Source: Acidobacteriota bacterium | GTDB lineage: Bacteria; Acidobacteriota; Terriglobia; Bryobacterales; Bryobacteraceae | Direction: 5' to 3' | Length of the DNA stretch: 64,000 nucleotides | Assembly: GCA_017307505.1 (NCBI GenBank) | Contig: JAFKEE010000029.1 | Coordinates: 1-64,000 of the forward strand | In this document: piece after piece, positions 60,500 to 64,000 of the stretch | How positions within the stretch are numbered: position 1 is the stretch's first letter | Layout: each line of letters opens with the position of its first letter | The notes under the pieces: generated by a model | Database searches by the model: none | Told to the model about the DNA's origin: nothing | What the model saw: only the letters and a program-made list of their open reading frames with translations | Made by a program: the position numbers and the translations under genes

Positions 60500-62248
60500 A
60501 TGGCCGGCCGGCTGCTGATCGTCGGCGCGATCTCCCCGCTGCGGCTCTCCGCTGCTCCGGCAGTCTCGCCCGCAAAGCTGATCAGCCTGTCTCTTCTGGA
60601 CGTCATCGTCGTGTGCCTCTACTTCGCGCTGGTCCTCGGCATCGGGCTCTACCTGAAACGCCGGATCAAAGCCAGCGACGACTTCTTCTTCGCGGGCAAG
60701 GGCGTCGGGGCCTGGGTCGCGGGACTCAGCTTCGTCGCCGCCAATCTCGGCACCCTCGAACTGCTCGGTTGGTCTGCTTCGGCCTATCAATATGGGATGC
60801 TGGCCGTCCACTGGTATTGGATCGGCGCTGTGCCGGCGATGCTCTTCCTCGGCATCGTCATGATCTCCTTCTACTACGTATCCAAGGCCCACTCCGTGCC
60901 GGGCTACCTCATGTTGCGCTACGGCGAAGGGTCGCGCCTTCTCTCCGCCATCTCCTTCGCGGTAATGACCGTCCTCATGAGCGGCATCAACATGTACTCC
61001 ATGGCCGTCGTCATGAAGGTGATCCTGGGCTGGGACATCCACTTCAGCATCCTGGTTTCCACAATTACCGTCGGCGTATATGTTGCGTTGGGCGGACTCC
61101 TCTCCGCCATCGTCAATGAAGTGGTTCAGTTCGTCCTGATCTGGGCCGGAACCCTCGCGATCCCCGTCTTCGGCCTCATTGAAACCGGTGGCTGGAACGG
61201 TATGGTCGCCCGCATCGCCCAGCGGTCCCCCTTGCAGGACTACACCCACATCTGGCGCAACATGGGCGCCGCCGCCGACAACCCCATGGGCGTTCACTGG
61301 ACAGGCATCGTCTTCGGACTCGGCTTCATCGGCGCCTTCGGCTACTGGACCACTGACTTCCTCGTGGTCCAGCGCGTCATGGCCGCTCGCGACCTGCGCG
61401 CCGCCCGAATCGCCACCACCATCGGGGCGGCCTTCAAGATGCTCCTGCCCGCCATCGTGATCCTGCCCGGCTTGCTGGGCCTGGCGGTCTTACCCATGCG
61501 GCTCACGGGCGAGACCGAAGCCCTGACCACTGGAGGCCACAGCTTCAACGAAGTCATGCTGCTGATGATGGCCCGCTACCTCGGACCCGGCTTCCTCGGC
61601 ATCGGCGTCACCGCCCTGATCGCCGGCTTCATGTCCGGCATGGCGGGTAACATCAGCGCCTTCGCCACTGTCTGGACCTACGACATCCACAAACCCGTCT
61701 TCGACCGGCTGGCCGGCGACGCCAGGTGCCTCCGGGTCGGCCGTTGGTGCACGGTGATCGGACTCGCTGCCAGCATTGGAGCCGCCTACCTGGTCATGCA
61801 GTTCGCCAGCATCATGGACTACGTGCAGGCCCTGTTCGGGTTCTTCATCATTCCGCTCTTCGGAACCGTGATCCTCGGTATGCTCTGGAAGCGCGCCACG
61901 CCGGCCGGCGGCTTCTGGGGCCTGCTCGCGGGCACACTCTCTTCCATCCTGCTGTGGCTGGTCGTCAAGATGAATCCGGCCGCGTTGGCCATCCTGGCGC
62001 TATCGCCGGATGCGCAGCCGATGGCCGAGAACCTCTACCGCTTCATCTGGTCGTGGCTGGTCTGCATGATCGTCACCATCGCCGTCAGCCTTGTCACTCA
62101 GCCGAAGCCGGACTTGGAATTGCAGGGCCTAGTCTACGGCTTGTCGGACATGCCCACCGAAGCGGGAATCCCGTTTTACCGCCGCTCAATCTTCGCGGCG
62201 ATCGTGGTCGCCGCCTGCTTCCTGGCCCTGAATCTCATCTTCTGGTAG
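60500..62248 (+). CDS. Sodium:solute symporter (SSS family)
   Basis: 582 residues with about 13-14 membrane helices. The SSS pattern is present: FALVLGIGLYLKRRIKASDDFFFAG, VGAWVAGLSFVAANLGTLELLGWSASAY, VPGYLMLRYG, AVVMKVILGW and the second-half GFMSGMAGNISAFATVWTYDIH. It carries sugars or other solutes with Na+; SSS members near alpha-galactosidases often carry galactosides or galactose. ATG 60500 leaves a short leader; longer versions to 60305 are not protein-like. An upstream TTGACA (60393-60398) may be part of its promoter. Divergent from the hypothetical gene, in line with the URO-D and GHMP genes. Confidence 0.9.
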   Translation: MAGRLLIVGAISPLRLSAAPAVSPAKLISLSLLDVIVVCLYFALVLGIGLYLKRRIKASDDFFFAGKGVGAWVAGLSFVAANLGTLELLGWSASAYQYGMLAVHWYWIGAVPAMLFLGIVMISFYYVSKAHSVPGYLMLRYGEGSRLLSAISFAVMTVLMSGINMYSMAVVMKVILGWDIHFSILVSTITVGVYVALGGLLSAIVNEVVQFVLIWAGTLAIPVFGLIETGGWNGMVARIAQRSPLQDYTHIWRNMGAAADNPMGVHWTGIVFGLGFIGAFGYWTTDFLVVQRVMAARDLRAARIATTIGAAFKMLLPAIVILPGLLGLAVLPMRLTGETEALTTGGHSFNEVMLLMMARYLGPGFLGIGVTALIAGFMSGMAGNISAFATVWTYDIHKPVFDRLAGDARCLRVGRWCTVIGLAASIGAAYLVMQFASIMDYVQALFGFFIIPLFGTVILGMLWKRATPAGGFWGLLAGTLSSILLWLVVKMNPAALAILALSPDAQPMAENLYRFIWSWLVCMIVTIAVSLVTQPKPDLELQGLVYGLSDMPTEAGIPFYRRSIFAAIVVAACFLALNLIFW

Positions 62249-62337
62249 CTGTGTGGGGGCCCCGACCCGGAATCAGGCTCTATCTCTTAGAAACGGATTT
62301 ACATCCCTGGAATACCGTAATAATGGAGTCAGCTCCG

Positions 62338-63354
62338 ATGACACGCAAACAGCGAATGCAGCGCGCCTTGCGCCGCCAGCCGGTCGATCGCCTGCCCACA
62401 CAGTCCAACTACACCAAAGTGATGGCGCGGACGCTCGTCGGTTATTTCCAGACGGACGAAGCCGCGCTGGGCGAACGCCTCGACAATCACCTGTTGCGCG
62501 TCGACCTCACCCATACCCGCTCCACCAACGCGGACGGCTCGATCGAATTCGACTGGTGGGGCGCTGGCTGGGACACCCGCACGGAAGGCTACTGGCACTC
62601 CTTCGCTCCTCTGCACGAGACGCTGGATCTCGACGCCTTTTCCTGGCCGGATCCCACCGAACCAGGTCTCCTGGACTCGGCAATCCGCACAATCCAACGC
62701 GACGGTGAACTTCAGTTCATCGCCCCCAACCTCGGAATGTGCCTCTTCGAAAGAGCCTGGGCTCTGCGCGGCTTCGATGCGTTTCTGATGGACATGATCG
62801 ACCGCGTGGACTGGGTGGAAGACCTGCTGGACCGCATTACGGCCATCCAGTGCACGCTGGCCAGGAGGTTCGTCGCCGCCGGAGTGCACGGAGGATACTT
62901 CGGCGACGACTATGGCGCGCAGCGCTCCATGCTCTTCTCCCCGCGCCTGTGGCGGAAGCTCTACAAGCCCCGCCTCGCGCAGATGTTCGCGGTCTTCACG
63001 GACGCCGGCCTGCCGGTCATCCTGCACTCCGACGGCGACATCCGCGCCATCCTGCCAGACCTTGTCGAGATCGGACTCACCGCCTTGAATCCCGTCCAGC
63101 CCGAAGTACTCGATCACGCCTGGCTCTTCCGGGAGTACGGCGCCAGACTCAGTTTCTACGGTGGAGTTTCCACCCAAGGTGTATTGCCCAACGGCTCCCC
63201 CGAACAGGTTCGGGCCGCGACGCTCGCCTGTGCCCGCGACCTGGCGCCCGACGGCACCGGCCTGGTCCTGGGGGCATCCCACCGCATGCAGTCCGACATC
63301 CCAGTCAAGAACGTGGAGGCCATGCTCAATGCTTTCGACACTACCGTCCGTTGA
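62338..63354 (+). CDS. Uroporphyrinogen decarboxylase-fold (URO-D) protein
   Basis: 338 residues. The URO-D-like pattern runs MTRKQRMQRALRRQPVDRLP, DLDAFSWPDP, GMCLFERAWALRGFDAFLMDM, GGYFGDDYGAQRSMLFSPRLWRKLYKPRL, ILHSDGDIRAILPDLVEIGL, LSFYGGVSTQGVLP. The DDYGAQ stretch with SDGDIR and the GGVSTQ end are the group of non-heme URO-D homologues close to corrinoid methyltransferases (MtaA/CmuA type) found in sugar gene clusters. Heme synthesis is unlikely. A second in-frame ATG is at 62323. The following GHMP gene starts inside it. Function in this cluster is unknown. Confidence 0.8.
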   Translation: MTRKQRMQRALRRQPVDRLPTQSNYTKVMARTLVGYFQTDEAALGERLDNHLLRVDLTHTRSTNADGSIEFDWWGAGWDTRTEGYWHSFAPLHETLDLDAFSWPDPTEPGLLDSAIRTIQRDGELQFIAPNLGMCLFERAWALRGFDAFLMDMIDRVDWVEDLLDRITAIQCTLARRFVAAGVHGGYFGDDYGAQRSMLFSPRLWRKLYKPRLAQMFAVFTDAGLPVILHSDGDIRAILPDLVEIGLTALNPVQPEVLDHAWLFREYGARLSFYGGVSTQGVLPNGSPEQVRAATLACARDLAPDGTGLVLGASHRMQSDIPVKNVEAMLNAFDTTVR

Positions 63355-64000
63355 ATGGACCGTCGACTCGCTCGCACGCGCCCGGCGCATGGCTGAGGAG
63401 TTCCACCGCGAGTTCAGGGGCGAACCGGAACTCTGGGCGCGCGCCCCTGGCCGCGTCGACCTGATGGGCAGCCACACCGACTACAACCTCGGCTTCGTCC
63501 TCACGCTTCCAATCAGTAAAGACACCTGGATCGCAGCCCGCCACCGCGACGACGGCATCGTCCGCCTGCACTCCCTCAACCTGGAGGCCACTGACCAATT
63601 CCGCCTCGACCAGATAAACCGCGCCGCCGGCTCGAAGTGGCGGAACTACGTGCGCGGCGTGCCTGCGATCCTGCAGCAGGAGGGACTGAAGCTCAACGGC
63701 TGCGATGCGGTCGTGCACAGCACGGTCCCCCTGGAAAGCGGACTCAGTTCCTCCGCGGCACTGGAGTGTGCGGTGGCTACCATCTTTGAAGAACTTGGCG
63801 GCTGGCACCTGTCTCCTCAAAGAAAAGCTCAACTCTGCCAGAAAGCGGAAAACCAGTTCGCAGGCGTAAGTTGCGGCATCCTCGACCAGTACTCCGCCTG
63901 CCTCGGCCTGGACGGCTGCGCCCTGGTGCTCGACTGCCGCGATCTGTCGACACGCACCATCCACGTTGCGGAGAGCATCCGCATCGTCATCTGCAACACC
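63329..64000 (+). CDS. Galactokinase-like GHMP kinase (cut by the window edge)
   Basis: First 224 codons, continuing past 64000. The GHMP motifs are APGRVDLMGSHTDYN (about residues 39-53), the ATP motif PLESGLSSSAALE, and FAGVSCGILDQYSA with the catalytic Asp. The galactokinase signature is normally GRVNLIGEHTDYN; here Glu is Ser48, Asn is Asp44, Ile is Met46. The Glu holds the sugar 6-OH in galactokinases, and arabinokinase-like enzymes have GRLDVMGG at this place, so a different sugar such as a pentose is possible. ATG 63329 overlaps the URO-D gene by 26 bases and has GGAGG nine bases upstream. Confidence 0.85.
   Translation, partial: MLSTLPSVEWTVDSLARARRMAEEFHREFRGEPELWARAPGRVDLMGSHTDYNLGFVLTLPISKDTWIAARHRDDGIVRLHSLNLEATDQFRLDQINRAAGSKWRNYVRGVPAILQQEGLKLNGCDAVVHSTVPLESGLSSSAALECAVATIFEELGGWHLSPQRKAQLCQKAENQFAGVSCGILDQYSACLGLDGCALVLDCRDLSTRTIHVAESIRIVICNT

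Noticed and set aside
61726-62337. N-terminal extension of the URO-D-like gene into the symporter
   Set aside because: It overlaps the symporter in another frame and is Arg/His/Pro-rich; the URO-D domain begins at 62338.
62329-63477. Long minus-strand frame opposite the URO-D-like and GHMP genes
   Set aside because: Shadow frame; the plus strand carries clear URO-D and GHMP motifs in overlapping genes.

Overview
The window looks like a chromosomal segment of a high-GC acidobacterium of the Bryobacterales/Solibacteraceae type. This is an inference from gene families rather than from a marker gene. The families are a TIGR03435-type protein (its FEVASIK signature is visible), a VWFA-related acidobacterial protein, a very long TonB-dependent receptor with an N-terminal carboxypeptidase-regulatory-like domain, a PadR plus orphan-permease (ADOP) pair, and a winged-helix/Ser-Thr-kinase/beta-propeller polypeptide. 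Many proteins are exported, several with Tat-type signals. No rRNA, tRNA, CRISPR array, transposase or phage gene was seen.

Layout. 0-5 kb: an M50-like protease and a YdcF-type protein, bounded by an orphan double-hairpin element (185-225) and an array of eight exact 83-bp copies of a related element (3008-3662), then a macro-SEFIR/TIR fusion protein that resembles bacterial NAD/ADP-ribose immune proteins. 5-16.5 kb: a YVTN propeller, a Tat phosphoesterase, the giant kinase, a small metzincin-like protease, a DMT transporter, a secreted adenosine deaminase and a Tat TIM-barrel-like protein. 16.6-29.1 kb: a region rich in sulfur genes: a PAPS sulfotransferase, an MBL hydrolase, an MFS exporter, two arylsulfotransferase-like paralogues, a TauE/SafE transporter, a PHP phosphoesterase and cysD-cysN-cysC. 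CysN carries a degenerate APS-kinase domain upstream of an intact CysC. 29-36 kb: two coupled glycosyltransferases, a Tat enolase-superfamily enzyme, a methyltransferase, a three-gene stress-type operon and a ThuA-like protein. 36.4-45 kb: a histidine kinase/response regulator pair followed by TIGR03435, TonB-receptor and VWA genes. 45-54 kb: an MBL hydrolase, the PadR-ADOP operon with its promoter and operators, an M43 protease followed by a small protein that seems to start at ATC, two NAD(P)-binding proteins, a CAP-domain protein, a small hypothetical and a CE1 esterase. 54.4-64 kb: carbohydrate use, with a GH36 alpha-galactosidase, a beta-helix protein, an unknown protein, an SSS symporter, a URO-D-like protein and a galactokinase-like GHMP kinase cut by the window edge.

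Functional links. CysDNC makes PAPS, which the sulfotransferase at 16.6 kb would consume; the ASST-like proteins and the sulfite/sulfonate-type exporter belong to the same theme. The alpha-galactosidase, symporter and GHMP kinase form a plausible path from alpha-galactosides (or a related pentose) to a sugar-1-phosphate. Several genes have a -10-like hexamer ending 6-8 bases before the start codon, which suggests leaderless transcripts. Starts were moved inward from the longest possible reading frame wherever a signal peptide, ribosome binding site, operon overlap or domain boundary supported it.
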